From Pseudoroseomonas cervicalis (GTDB lineage Bacteria; Pseudomonadota; Alphaproteobacteria; Acetobacterales; Acetobacteraceae): a stretch of 64,000 bases of DNA. A model generated the notes under the pieces. That model was not told where the DNA came from. It saw nothing but the letters and a program-made list of their open reading frames with translations, and ran no database searches. A program made the position numbers and the translations under genes. The stretch covers positions 1 to 64,000 of the forward strand of contig NZ_JAUTAJ010000002.1 in the NCBI RefSeq assembly GCF_030818485.1, written 5' to 3'. Numbering within the stretch: position 1 is the stretch's first letter; every line of letters begins with the position of its first letter. This document shows, one piece after another, positions 34,751 through 43,053 of the stretch.

Positions 34751-34947
34751 AACAAAATTCCCCTGTGAGGCATGGCCTGAATCGACGCCGACGCCTGCAA
34801 TGAATTGAAGTGCGATGAAACGCGCTCGACCATACTGGATCGAGAAAAAATTATGCCTCCTTTGTTTTCGAAGAATAGAGCATGATGAGCGATGTTTTAG
34901 GATCTGCCTTCTATGTTTCGGACGCAGTCATAAGTAGCTGGCTTCCC
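34751..34947. other. AT-rich spacer upstream of the PIN-like gene
   Basis: About 200 bases of low-GC DNA separate the PIN-like gene from the end of cysA. It contains AAAGGAGG on the minus strand (34857-34864), but no start codon at suitable distance. No terminator, tRNA or repeat marking an insertion point was found. The composition change ends sharply at the cysA stop. Confidence 0.5.
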
Positions 34948-35994
34948 CTAGGCCGCGAACAGCCGCGCCGCCCGCGCCGAGAGGCGGCAGGGCTGGCCGG
35001 CGGTGAAGGCGCCCGCCGGAAGCTCGGCCTCCACCACGAATTCGGCCAGGTCGAGCTCGGCATGGTCATGCCCGCCGGCCGGGCGCAGGCTGCGCAGCCG
35101 GGCATTGGCCTCCTCCTCCGCCGCCGGCGCGACCTGCCAGTCATGCGCGCGGATGAAGGCCTGCACCGGCCCCTCCGGCGGCAGGGGCCCGCGCAGCGCC
35201 TCGTGCGGCAGCGGCGGCAAAGGCAGCGTGTCGAAATGCAGCACGCCCTGCCGCAGCTGCGCCGGCAGCCGCGCGGCGTGGCCGAGGAAGCCGGCGACGA
35301 AGGCGCTGGCGGGCTCGGCCACCAGCTGCGCCGGGTGGTCGAACTGGGCGATGCGGCCGCGATCCATCACCGCGACGCGGTCGGCCAGCTCCATCGCCTC
35401 CTCCTGGTCATGCGTCACGAACAGGCTGGTCAGGCCCATCTCCAGATGCAGCTCGCGCAGCCAGCGGCGCAGCCCCTTGCGCACCTCGGCATCCAGCGCG
35501 CCGAAGGGCTCGTCCAGCAGCAGCAGCCGCGGCTCGATGGCCAGGGCGCGGGCCAGCGCCACGCGCTGCCGCTGGCCGCCCGAGATCTGCTCCGGCAGGC
35601 GGCGCTCCAGCTCGGCGATCTGCATGCGTTCCAGCAAGGCGCGCACGCGGCGGGCGATCTCCGCCTCCGCCGGGCGCTGGCCGCGCGGGCGCACGCGCAG
35701 GCCGAAGGCGACATTCTCGAACACGCTCATATGCCGGAACAGCGCGTAATGCTGGAAGACGAAGCCGATGCGCCGCGTCCGCGCCGGCACTGCGGACATG
35801 TCCTGCCCGTCGATCTCGACCCGCCCGGCATCGGCGAAATCCAGCCCGCCCAGGATGCGCAGCAGCGTCGTCTTGCCCGAGCCGGAGGGGCCGAGCAGGG
35901 CCACGAATTCGCCGCTCCCCACCTCGAGATCGATGCCGTGCAGGGCGATGGCCGGGCCGAAACGACGGGTCACGCCACGCAGCGTCACGCTCAT
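34948..35994 (-). CDS. cysA: sulfate/thiosulfate ABC transporter ATP-binding protein
   Basis: A 348-residue ABC ATPase. Walker A is GPSGSGKTT, the signature LPEQISGGQRQRVALARALA, Walker B LLLLDEPFGALD and the switch His VTHDQEEAM. The C-terminal TOBE-like domain (GFLGHAARLPAQLRQG onward) is typical of CysA. It energises sulfate or thiosulfate uptake with CysT and CysW, whose genes lie directly upstream on the same strand with 22 bases between. The gene order sbp-cysT-cysW-cysA is standard. Confidence 0.93.
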   Translation of the reverse strand: MSVTLRGVTRRFGPAIALHGIDLEVGSGEFVALLGPSGSGKTTLLRILGGLDFADAGRVEIDGQDMSAVPARTRRIGFVFQHYALFRHMSVFENVAFGLRVRPRGQRPAEAEIARRVRALLERMQIAELERRLPEQISGGQRQRVALARALAIEPRLLLLDEPFGALDAEVRKGLRRWLRELHLEMGLTSLFVTHDQEEAMELADRVAVMDRGRIAQFDHPAQLVAEPASAFVAGFLGHAARLPAQLRQGVLHFDTLPLPPLPHEALRGPLPPEGPVQAFIRAHDWQVAPAAEEEANARLRSLRPAGGHDHAELDLAEFVVEAELPAGAFTAGQPCRLSARAARLFAA

Positions 35995-36016
35995 GCGGGA
36001 TCTCTCCAGGGTGCGG

Positions 36017-36847
36017 TCAAGGCAGCAGCGCCGCGCGCGCCGCGCCGCGCTCCAGCACCGCCTTGGCGGCCAGGGTCACCAGCGCCAGCAGCGCCAGCAG
36101 CGCGGCCACCGCGAAGGCGCCGACGAACTGGTACTCGTTGTAGAGGATCTCGACATGCAGCGGCATGGTGTTGGTCTCGCCGCGGATATGGCCGGAGACG
36201 ACGGAAACCGCGCCGAACTCCCCCATGGCGCGGGCATTGCACAGCAGCACGCCGGAGAGCAGCGCCCAGCGGATCTGCGGCAGCGTCACGCGGAAGAAGC
36301 TCTGCCAGCCCGAGGCGCCGAGGGTCGCCGCCGCCTCCTCCGCCTCCCGCCCCTGATCCTGCATCAGCGGGATCAGCGTGCGGGCGACGAAGGGGAAGGT
36401 CACGAACAGCGTCGCCAGCACCAGCCCCGGCACGGCGAAGATGATCTGCACATCATGGGCGGCGAGGAAGGGGCCGAACCAGCCATGCGCGCCGAACAGC
36501 AGCACCCAGACCAGGCCGGAGATCACCGGGGAGACGGAGAAGGGCAGCTCCACCAGCGCCAGCAGCAAAGCGCGGCCGGGGAAGCGGTAGCGCGCGATGC
36601 ACCAGGCGCCGGCCAGCCCGCCCAGCGTGTTGACCGGCACGGCGATGGCGGCAACCAGCAGGGTGAGGCGGATGGCGGCCAGCGCATCGGGGTCGGACAG
36701 CGCCGCCCAGACCGGCGACCAGCCGCGGCGCAGCGCCTCGGTGAAGATGGCGGCCAGCGGCAGCAGCAGGAACAGCGCGGCCAGCAGCAGCGCCGAGCCG
36801 ACCAGCAGGGCGCGCAGCCAGGCGGGCTCGGCGGCGGCCGGCCTCAT
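36017..36847 (-). CDS. cysW: sulfate ABC transporter permease CysW
   Basis: A 276-residue inner-membrane permease with six or so helices. The ABC coupling loop EEAAATLGASGWQSFFRVTL is present, as are the family segments VELPFSVSPVISGLVWVLLF and GEFGAVSVVSGHIRGETNT. The start ATG at 36847 overlaps the cysT stop as ATGA. It pairs with CysT to form the sulfate channel. Confidence 0.93.
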   Translation of the reverse strand: MRPAAAEPAWLRALLVGSALLLAALFLLLPLAAIFTEALRRGWSPVWAALSDPDALAAIRLTLLVAAIAVPVNTLGGLAGAWCIARYRFPGRALLLALVELPFSVSPVISGLVWVLLFGAHGWFGPFLAAHDVQIIFAVPGLVLATLFVTFPFVARTLIPLMQDQGREAEEAAATLGASGWQSFFRVTLPQIRWALLSGVLLCNARAMGEFGAVSVVSGHIRGETNTMPLHVEILYNEYQFVGAFAVAALLALLALVTLAAKAVLERGAARAALLP

Positions 36848-37662
36848 GCGCGGCGCCAGACCCGCTGGGCCAGGTTCAGGGCCAGCAGCATCAGGAAGGA
36901 CAGCGCCAGCATGGCCAGCCCGACCGCGGCGGCGCCGGCATAGTCGAACTGCTCCAGCCGCGTCACGATCAGCAGCGGCGCGATCTCGCTCCACATCGGC
37001 GTGTTGCCGGCGATGAAGATGACGCTGCCATACTCGCCGATGGCGCGGGCCGAGGCCATGGCGAAGCCGGCCAGCAGCGCCGGGGCCAGCGCCGGCAGCA
37101 CCACGCGCCACAGCGTCTGGCCGCGGCTGGCGCCGAGCGTCGCCGCCGCCTCCTCGGCCTCGGGCGGCAGGTCGCGCAGCACCGGCTCCACCGTGCGGAC
37201 AACGAAGGGCAGGCCGACAAAGCCCATGGCCAGCGCCACGCCGAGCGGGGTGTAGGCCACCTTGACGCCGAGCGCCGCCAGCGGCGCGCCGAGCCAGCCA
37301 TTCGGCGCGTAGAGCGCGGTCAGCGCCAGGCCGGCGACGGCGGTGGGCAGGGCGAAGGGCAGGTCGACCATGCCATCCAGCAGGCGCCGGCCGGGGAAGC
37401 GGTAGCGCACCAGCACCCAGGCGATCAGCAGCCCCAGCGGCACATTCACCGCCGAGGCCGCCAGGGCGCCCAGGAAGGAGAGGCGCAGCGCCGCCAGCAC
37501 GCGCGGCTCGGTCACCGAGTGCCAGAGGCCGAGCGGCCCCAGCTCCAGCGGCCGCAGCAGCAGGGCCAGCAGCGGCAGCAGCACCAGCCCGCCCAGCCAG
37601 ACCAGCGTGACGCCGAGGCTGAGGCCGAAGCCGGGCAGCGGGTCGCGGCGGGTCAGGCGCAT
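36844..37662 (-). CDS. cysT: sulfate ABC transporter permease CysT (CysU)
   Basis: A 272-residue permease partner of CysW. DLPFALPTAVAGLALTALYA, the coupling loop EEAAATLGASRGQTLWRVVL and GEYGSVIFIAGNTP are characteristic. ATG 37662 starts the CysT domain (MRLTRRDPLPGFGLSLG); the longer open frame to 38064 is antisense-type shadow of sbp. It lies 19 bases after the sbp stop. Confidence 0.93.
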   Translation of the reverse strand: MRLTRRDPLPGFGLSLGVTLVWLGGLVLLPLLALLLRPLELGPLGLWHSVTEPRVLAALRLSFLGALAASAVNVPLGLLIAWVLVRYRFPGRRLLDGMVDLPFALPTAVAGLALTALYAPNGWLGAPLAALGVKVAYTPLGVALAMGFVGLPFVVRTVEPVLRDLPPEAEEAAATLGASRGQTLWRVVLPALAPALLAGFAMASARAIGEYGSVIFIAGNTPMWSEIAPLLIVTRLEQFDYAGAAAVGLAMLALSFLMLLALNLAQRVWRRA

Positions 37663-37681
37663 GCGGGGGCGCTTGTCCTGC

Positions 37682-38707
37682 TCATCGTCCGGGCTGGTAG
37701 ATCCGGTCGAACAGCCCGCCATCGTCGAAATGCCGCGCCTGGGCGCGCTGCCAGCCGCCGAAGGCGGGGTCGTCGATGGTCGCCAGCTCCAGCCGCGGGA
37801 AGCGGTCGCCGGCGGCGGCCAGCGCCGCCGCGTCGCGCGGGCGGTAGTAGTGCTTGGCCGCCAGCGCCTGGCCTTCCGGCGCGTAGAGCGCCTGCAGATA
37901 GGCCTCGGCCAGGGCGCGGGTGCCGCGGCGGTCGACATTGCGGTCGACGACCGCGACCGGCGGCTCGGCCAGAATGGAGAGGGAGGGATAGACGATGTCG
38001 AATTTGTCGGCGCCGAACTCGGCGAAGGCCAGATGCGCCTCATTCTCCCAGGCGAGCAGCACATCGCCCTGGCCGCGCTGCACGAAGCTGGTGGTGGAGC
38101 CGCGCGCGCCGGTGTCCAGCACGGGCACGTTGCGGAACAGGGTGGTCAGGTAGTCCTGCGCCGTGGCCTCGCTGCCGCCGGGCTGGCGCAGCGCCCAGGC
38201 CCAGCCGGCGAGGTAGTTCCAGCGCGCCCCGCCCGAGGTCTTCGGGTTGGGCGTGACCACGGCGACACCCGGCCGCACCAGATCGCCCCAGTCGCGCAGC
38301 CCCTTCGGATTGCCCTTGCGCACCAGGAAGACGATGGTGCTGGTGTAGGGGGCGCTGTTCTGCGGCAGGCGGGATTGCCAGCCGGGATCGATCAGCCCGC
38401 GCGCGGCGATGGCGTCGATGTCATAGGCCAGGGCCAGGGTGACGACATCGGCCTGCAGCCCGTCGATCACCGCCCGCGCCTGGCGGCCGGAGCCGCCATG
38501 CGAGGCATTGGCGCGGATGGACTGCCCGGTCTGGGCGCGCCAGCGCTCGGCGAAGGCGGCGTTGAACTCGCGGTAGAATTCCCGCGTCGGGTCATAGGAC
38601 ACGTTCAGCAGCTGCGACGCGGCCTGGGCGGCGGCGAGGCGAGGCCAGGCCGCGCCACCCAGCGCAGCACCCAGCATGACACGGCGGGACACAGCAAGGC
38701 GGGTCAT
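37682..38707 (-). CDS. sbp: periplasmic sulfate-binding protein
   Basis: A 341-residue periplasmic receptor. The signal ([22 protein letters not shown]) has an Arg pair and may use Tat or Sec. The mature protein begins [17 protein letters not shown], the Sbp/CysP hallmark, with [15 protein letters not shown] lining the sulfate site and [20 protein letters not shown] later. It is the first gene of the sulfate operon and follows the IPNS-type dioxygenase by about 80 bases. Confidence 0.93.
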   Translation of the reverse strand: MTRLAVSRRVMLGAALGGAAWPRLAAAQAASQLLNVSYDPTREFYREFNAAFAERWRAQTGQSIRANASHGGSGRQARAVIDGLQADVVTLALAYDIDAIAARGLIDPGWQSRLPQNSAPYTSTIVFLVRKGNPKGLRDWGDLVRPGVAVVTPNPKTSGGARWNYLAGWAWALRQPGGSEATAQDYLTTLFRNVPVLDTGARGSTTSFVQRGQGDVLLAWENEAHLAFAEFGADKFDIVYPSLSILAEPPVAVVDRNVDRRGTRALAEAYLQALYAPEGQALAAKHYYRPRDAAALAAAGDRFPRLELATIDDPAFGGWQRAQARHFDDGGLFDRIYQPGR

Positions 38708-38788
38708 CCTGACCTCCTCTCTCCGCTGCGCCGATCATCCGGAAGGACGCGGCGCGATGCAATGACTCTCTGGGGCGTCGCGCGGCGC

Positions 38789-39823
38789 TCAGCCGAGCAG
38801 GTCGGCGTGGTAGCGCTGCGCCACATCGGGATGCGAGCGCAGGCGGCCTTTCAAATAATTGGCACCGACATTGCGGAAGAGCGGATTCTCCGGATCGCTC
38901 GCCGGCCCCTTCGCCTCGGCCGCCAGCTCCGGCGGCAGGTCGAGCAGCGGCACCTCGGAATCCAGCCGCGCGCCGAGGAAGAAGGCGATGGAGTGGCGAT
39001 CGCGACCGGCGGGCGGGCTGACGACGCGGTGCACGGTGGCCTTCAGATAGCCATTCGAGGCCAGCTCCAGCAGCTCGCCGATATTGACGACGAAGGTGCC
39101 GGGCAGCGGCACGGCGTCGACCCAGCCTTCCGGCTTCTCCACCTGCAGCCCGCCAATGTCATCCTGCAGCACGAAGGTCAGCAGGCCGCTATCCTTGTGC
39201 GAGCCGACGCCCTGATCGGCATCGCCGCGCTCGACGCCGGGATAGCGGATGATCTTCATGGTCTGGTTCGGGCTGCCCTCATAGATCGGGCGCAGCGCCT
39301 CGGGGTCGCCCACCAGCGCCTCGGTGAAAGCGCGCACCAGGCGGATCGCCACCTCGGTCAGGCGCGCCTGCCATTCCAGCAGGGTCGGGCGCAGCTCGGG
39401 CAGCGCCGCGTCGGGCCAAAGGTTCGGGCCCTGCAGCCGCGCCCAGCCGGGCGTGCCGGGGCCGATGGGCAGGGCTTCGCGCTCGGCATGGATGTCGAAC
39501 TGCTCGCGCCAATCGGGCTTGCCGCGGGTGAGCTCCAGGCCGGCGCGGTTGTAGCCGCGGAAATGCGGCGAGTGGATCATCTGCACCTTCAGCTTCTCGG
39601 CCTCGGGCAGCTCAAAGAAGCGGCGCGAGACCTCGCGCACCCGCGCCTCCAGCTCGGCCGGCACGCCATGGCCGGTGAGGTAGAAGAAGCCGACATCGCG
39701 CGCCGCCTGGCGCAGTTCGCGCAGGAAGCCGGCCCGCTGCTCCGGGCCGCCCTCAAGCCGGCTGATGTCGAGCAGCGGAAGATTGGTGCGCGCAGGCGCG
39801 TCGAGCGTGGCAGACATCGGCAT
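38789..39823 (-). CDS. isopenicillin-N-synthase family Fe(II)/2-oxoglutarate dioxygenase
   Basis: A 344-residue non-haem iron oxygenase. The DIOX-N domain (LPLLDISRLEGG; DVGFFYLTGHGVP) is followed by the double-stranded beta-helix domain with the facial triad His/Asp in GSHKDSG and His in TVHRVV, and the 2-oxoglutarate Arg in RHSIAFF. MPMSATL (39823) and MSATL (39817) are alternative starts. Position between metY and the sulfate transporter genes suggests oxidation of an organosulfur compound, but this family acts on many substrates and is not the TauD family. Confidence 0.87.
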   Translation of the reverse strand: MPMSATLDAPARTNLPLLDISRLEGGPEQRAGFLRELRQAARDVGFFYLTGHGVPAELEARVREVSRRFFELPEAEKLKVQMIHSPHFRGYNRAGLELTRGKPDWREQFDIHAEREALPIGPGTPGWARLQGPNLWPDAALPELRPTLLEWQARLTEVAIRLVRAFTEALVGDPEALRPIYEGSPNQTMKIIRYPGVERGDADQGVGSHKDSGLLTFVLQDDIGGLQVEKPEGWVDAVPLPGTFVVNIGELLELASNGYLKATVHRVVSPPAGRDRHSIAFFLGARLDSEVPLLDLPPELAAEAKGPASDPENPLFRNVGANYLKGRLRSHPDVAQRYHADLLG

Positions 39824-39863
39824 CGTTCCCTCTGACGCGCGGCCGCAGGCCCGCGCGTGAACT

Positions 39864-39908
39864 GACAGAAAAAAGAAAGGGGGCCCGGGGGAAATTCATT
39901 TCCCCCGG
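39864..39908 (-). terminator. intrinsic terminator after metY, repeated hairpin type
   Basis: Arms CCGGGGGAAAT and ATTTCCCCCGG (39885-39908) form an 11-bp stem with a two-base loop; on the minus strand it is followed by CCCCCTTTCTTTTTTCTG. It sits 17 bases after the metY stop. A closely similar element occurs at 53814-53837. Confidence 0.7.
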
Positions 39909-39924
39909 ACTTTTCTTGTTGTGC

Positions 39925-41253
39925 TCAGGCCGCCGCCCTGACGGTGCCCGCCGCTTCCAGCCCGCGCAACAGATCGGCGCGGATATCCTCCGGATGTTCG
40001 AGCCCGATGGAGAGCCGCACATAACCCGGCGTCACCCCCGTCGCCGCCTGTTCCTCGGCGGAGAGCTGCGAATGGGTGGTGCTGGCCGGGTGGATGGCCA
40101 GGCTGCGGGCATCGCCGATATTGGCGACGTGGTAGAGCAGCTGCAGCGCGTCGATGAAGCGCGCGCCGGCCTCGCGCCCGCCGGCCAGCTCGACGCCGAC
40201 CAGCCCGCCGAAACCGCCGGTGAGGTAGCGATCGGCGCGCGCGCGGGCCGCACCGCCCTGCTGCGAGGGATGGATGACCCGCACCACTTCCGGCCGCTTC
40301 GCCAGCCAGGCGGCGATCTCGGCGGCGGTGTCGCTGTGGCGGCGGATGCGCAGCGGCAGGGTCTCGATGCCCTGCAGGATCTGGAAGGCGTTGAAGGGCG
40401 AGAGCGGCGCGCCGAGATCGCGCTGCACCGAGGAGCGCACGGCGGCGATGTAGGGCTGCACGCCGAGCTTCGGCGCCGCCTCCACCCAGATGGCGCCGTG
40501 ATAGGAAGGGTCGGGCTCGGTCAGCAGCGGCTGGCGCGCGGGGTGTGCGGACCAGTCGAAATTCCCGCCATCGATGATGGCGCCGGCGATGGTGGTGCCG
40601 TGGCCGCCGAGATATTTCGTCGCGGAATAGACCACGATCGCCGCGCCATGCGCGAAGGGCCGCGCCAGTAGGGGTGCGGCGGTGTTGTCGAGGATCAGCG
40701 GAATGCCGAGCGGGCGGCCGATCGCCGCGACCTCGGCGATCGGGAAGGCGACGAGCTTCGGGTTGGGCAGGGTCTCGCCGTAATAGGCGCGGGTGCGGTC
40801 ATCGGTGGCGCGGCGGAAATTCTCCGGATCGGCGGGGTCGACGAAACGCACCTCGATGCCCTGGCGCTTCAGCGTGTTGGCGAAGAGGTTCCAGGTGCCG
40901 CCATAGAGATCGGTGGAGGAGACGATGTTGTCCCCGGCGCGCGCCAGCGCCAGCACGGCGAAGGCCGAGGCCGCCTGACCGGAGCCGAGGGCCAGCGACG
41001 CAGCGCCGCCCTCCAGCGCGGCCAGGCGCTGCTCCAGCACATCGACCGTCGGGTTGCCGGTGCGGGAATAGATGAAGCCCAGCTGCTCCAGCGCGAAGAG
41101 GGAGCGGGCATGCTCGCTGCTCTCGAACTGGAAGGAGGTGGTCTGGTAGATCGGCACGGCCACCGCGCCATTCTCCGGCGCGGCGCGCCAGCCGGCATGC
41201 AGGGCCAGGGTCTCGGGATGCAGTGTCTCAGGGTGCCGGCGTTTCTCGCTCAT
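39925..41253 (-). CDS. metY: O-acetylhomoserine sulfhydrylase (aminocarboxypropyltransferase)
   Basis: A 442-residue Cys/Met-metabolism PLP enzyme that makes homocysteine from O-acetylhomoserine and sulfide. The PLP lysine lies in YSATKYLGGHG; IYQTTSFQF, IYSRTGNPT, GSGQAASAFA and LILDNTAA are family blocks, and the length fits MetY better than MetB. The N-terminus repeats HPETL twice, a small in-frame tandem duplication. It follows the SsuB-like ATPase gene by 19 bases, linking sulfur import to methionine synthesis. Confidence 0.92.
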   Translation of the reverse strand: MSEKRRHPETLHPETLALHAGWRAAPENGAVAVPIYQTTSFQFESSEHARSLFALEQLGFIYSRTGNPTVDVLEQRLAALEGGAASLALGSGQAASAFAVLALARAGDNIVSSTDLYGGTWNLFANTLKRQGIEVRFVDPADPENFRRATDDRTRAYYGETLPNPKLVAFPIAEVAAIGRPLGIPLILDNTAAPLLARPFAHGAAIVVYSATKYLGGHGTTIAGAIIDGGNFDWSAHPARQPLLTEPDPSYHGAIWVEAAPKLGVQPYIAAVRSSVQRDLGAPLSPFNAFQILQGIETLPLRIRRHSDTAAEIAAWLAKRPEVVRVIHPSQQGGAARARADRYLTGGFGGLVGVELAGGREAGARFIDALQLLYHVANIGDARSLAIHPASTTHSQLSAEEQAATGVTPGYVRLSIGLEHPEDIRADLLRGLEAAGTVRAAA

Positions 41254-41272
41254 GCGGGCGTTTCCTTCTGCG

Positions 41273-42055
41273 TCAGTCGGAGAGGCCGAGCAGCGACAGC
41301 GCCTGGCGGCGCAGCGCCACCAGATGCGGGTCGTCGCGATGCCGCGGATAGGGGCGGTCCACCACCAGCTCGGCGGTGATGCGGGCCGGGCGGGGCGAGA
41401 AGACGATGACGCGCTGCGCCAGGATCAGCGCCTCCTCGACATCATGCGTCACCAGCAGCGCGGTGAGGCCGGAGCGCTGCCACAGCCGCACCAGCTCGGC
41501 CTGCATCGACAGCCGCGTCAGGCTGTCGAGCTTGCCCAGCGGCTCGTCCAGCAGCAGCAGGCGCGGGTCGTTGACCAGCGCGCGGGCGAGCGCCACGCGC
41601 TGCGACATGCCGCCCGAGAGCTGGTGCGGATAGGCGGTTTCGAACCCCGTCAGCCCGACCAGGTCGATGGCTTCCTGGATGCGGTGGCCATGGCTTTTCA
41701 GCAGGCCGCGCGCCTCCAGCCCCAGCGCTACATTGGCGCGCACGGTGCGCCAGGGGTAGAGCGTCGGGTCCTGGAAGACCAGGACGCGGGAGGGGTCGGG
41801 CCGGTCGATCACCGCGCCATCGCCCAGCACCTGGCCGGAGACGGGGCGGTCGAGCCCGGCCAGCAGGCGCAGCAGGGTCGATTTGCCGCAGCCTGAGGGG
41901 CCGAGGAGGGCGACGAACTCGCCCGGCCGGACATCGAGCGAGACATCCTCCAGCACCGGCAGCGGCCGGCCCTCGAGCTGGAATTCCTGATGGGCGTTGC
42001 GGATCGCCACCGCCATGCCGGCGGCGTCGGGCGTCTGTCGCAGGGCGCTGCTCAC
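41273..42055 (-). CDS. ssuB: SsuB/TauB-type ABC transporter ATP-binding protein
   Basis: A 260-residue ABC ATPase of the nitrate/sulfonate/taurine group. Walker A is GPSGCGKST, followed by VFQDPTLYPWRTVRANV, the signature HQLSGGMSQRVALARAL and Walker B LLLLDEPLGKLD. The start is GTG 42055, overlapping the permease stop as GTGA (MAVAIRN at 42016 is an internal alternative). It powers the transporter formed with the two upstream products. Confidence 0.88.
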   Translation of the reverse strand: MSSALRQTPDAAGMAVAIRNAHQEFQLEGRPLPVLEDVSLDVRPGEFVALLGPSGCGKSTLLRLLAGLDRPVSGQVLGDGAVIDRPDPSRVLVFQDPTLYPWRTVRANVALGLEARGLLKSHGHRIQEAIDLVGLTGFETAYPHQLSGGMSQRVALARALVNDPRLLLLDEPLGKLDSLTRLSMQAELVRLWQRSGLTALLVTHDVEEALILAQRVIVFSPRPARITAELVVDRPYPRHRDDPHLVALRRQALSLLGLSD

Positions 42056-43053
42056 CACCGGACGGTCCCCTTCTGCCAGGCGAGCACGCGGTCGCGGCCC
42101 TTGAACAGCAGGGTGACGAGGGTGGAGCACATCAGCGCCATCACCAGCAGCGCGGCATACATGTTGCCATAGGCGGCCCAGCCCTGGGCCCATTGCAGAT
42201 ACCAGCCGAGGCCGGCCTTCACGCCCAGCATCTCGGCCACGACGAGCACGGAGAAGGAGGCGCCGAGGCCCATGAACAGGCCGACAAAGACCTGCGGCAG
42301 CGCCGCCGGCACCGCCACCTTCAGCACCAGGAAGCGCTGCGAGGCACCGAGGGTGCGGGCGATGTCGTAATAGGCCTTGTTGACGCCGGCGACGCCCGAC
42401 CAGGTCAGCACGGTGACCGGGAACCAGGTGGCCAGCGCCACCAGGAAGGTGCTGGCGCTGCCCGAGGAAGGGAAGGCGAAGAAGGCGACCGGCAGCCAGG
42501 CGGTGGCCGGCAGCGGCCCGACCAGGCGCAGCACCGGATGCACCCAGTAGCCGATGGCGCGCGACCAGCCGAGCGCGACGCCGGCCACGAAACCCGCCGC
42601 GGCGCCGATGGCGTAGCCGGTGAGCAGCAGCCAGAGCGAGCGGAGGACACTTTCGCCGAGGCGCGGCCAATCCTCCAGATAGACTTCCAGCAGCCCCTGG
42701 GGCGAGGCGAAGAAGGGCAGCGGCAGCAGGGCGTATTTCGCCGTCACCAGCTCCCAGCCGGCGAGCGCCAGGCCGAGCACGGTGAGCCAGGGCCCGGCCA
42801 GGCGCAGGCGCTGCCCGGCGCGGCCGAGCCAGGGCGCGCTAAAGGCGGCCAGCAGCAGCGCCGCGCCCAGCAGCGCGGCGCCGAGGCCGAGCTCCTGGGT
42901 GCGGCCGACCTCGATCTCATCGGGCAGCAGGAAGGTGACCAGGCCGGCGGCGAGCCAGGCGAGGCCGGCCAGCAGCCCGCCCCACCACAGGCCCGGCCGG
43001 GCGCGCAAGGCGAGGCCGGGGGCGACCCCGGCCTGGAAGGTCGTGCTGCTCAT
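42052..43053 (-). CDS. ssuC: SsuC/TauC-type ABC transporter permease
   Basis: A 333-residue permease, longer than usual: an N-terminal extension of about 110 residues brings three additional hydrophobic helices before the standard BPD domain (from about residue 125, LGESVLRSLWLLLTGYAIG). The coupling loop is ARTLGASQRFLVLKVAVPAA. It overlaps the binding-protein gene as ATGA and the ATPase gene as GTGA. Confidence 0.87.
   Translation of the reverse strand: MSSTTFQAGVAPGLALRARPGLWWGGLLAGLAWLAAGLVTFLLPDEIEVGRTQELGLGAALLGAALLLAAFSAPWLGRAGQRLRLAGPWLTVLGLALAGWELVTAKYALLPLPFFASPQGLLEVYLEDWPRLGESVLRSLWLLLTGYAIGAAAGFVAGVALGWSRAIGYWVHPVLRLVGPLPATAWLPVAFFAFPSSGSASTFLVALATWFPVTVLTWSGVAGVNKAYYDIARTLGASQRFLVLKVAVPAALPQVFVGLFMGLGASFSVLVVAEMLGVKAGLGWYLQWAQGWAAYGNMYAALLVMALMCSTLVTLLFKGRDRVLAWQKGTVRW

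Noticed and set aside
34723..34833. A 36-codon minus-strand open frame (starting MVERVSSHFNSLQ) overlapping the start of the PIN-like gene, a possible antitoxin or leader peptide
   Set aside because: The only strong Shine-Dalgarno sequence (AAAGGAGG) is 23 bases away, the peptide is very short and no family is recognisable.
34882..34945. Plus-strand start MMSDVLGSAFYVSDAV in the low-GC spacer, a possible truncated gene
   Set aside because: The frame continues as antisense of cysA, and the short unique part matches nothing recognisable.
41180..41253. Tandem HPETL duplication at the metY N-terminus as a sign of assembly error
   Set aside because: The frame is kept and the region lies outside the PLP fold, so a harmless in-frame duplication is more likely.
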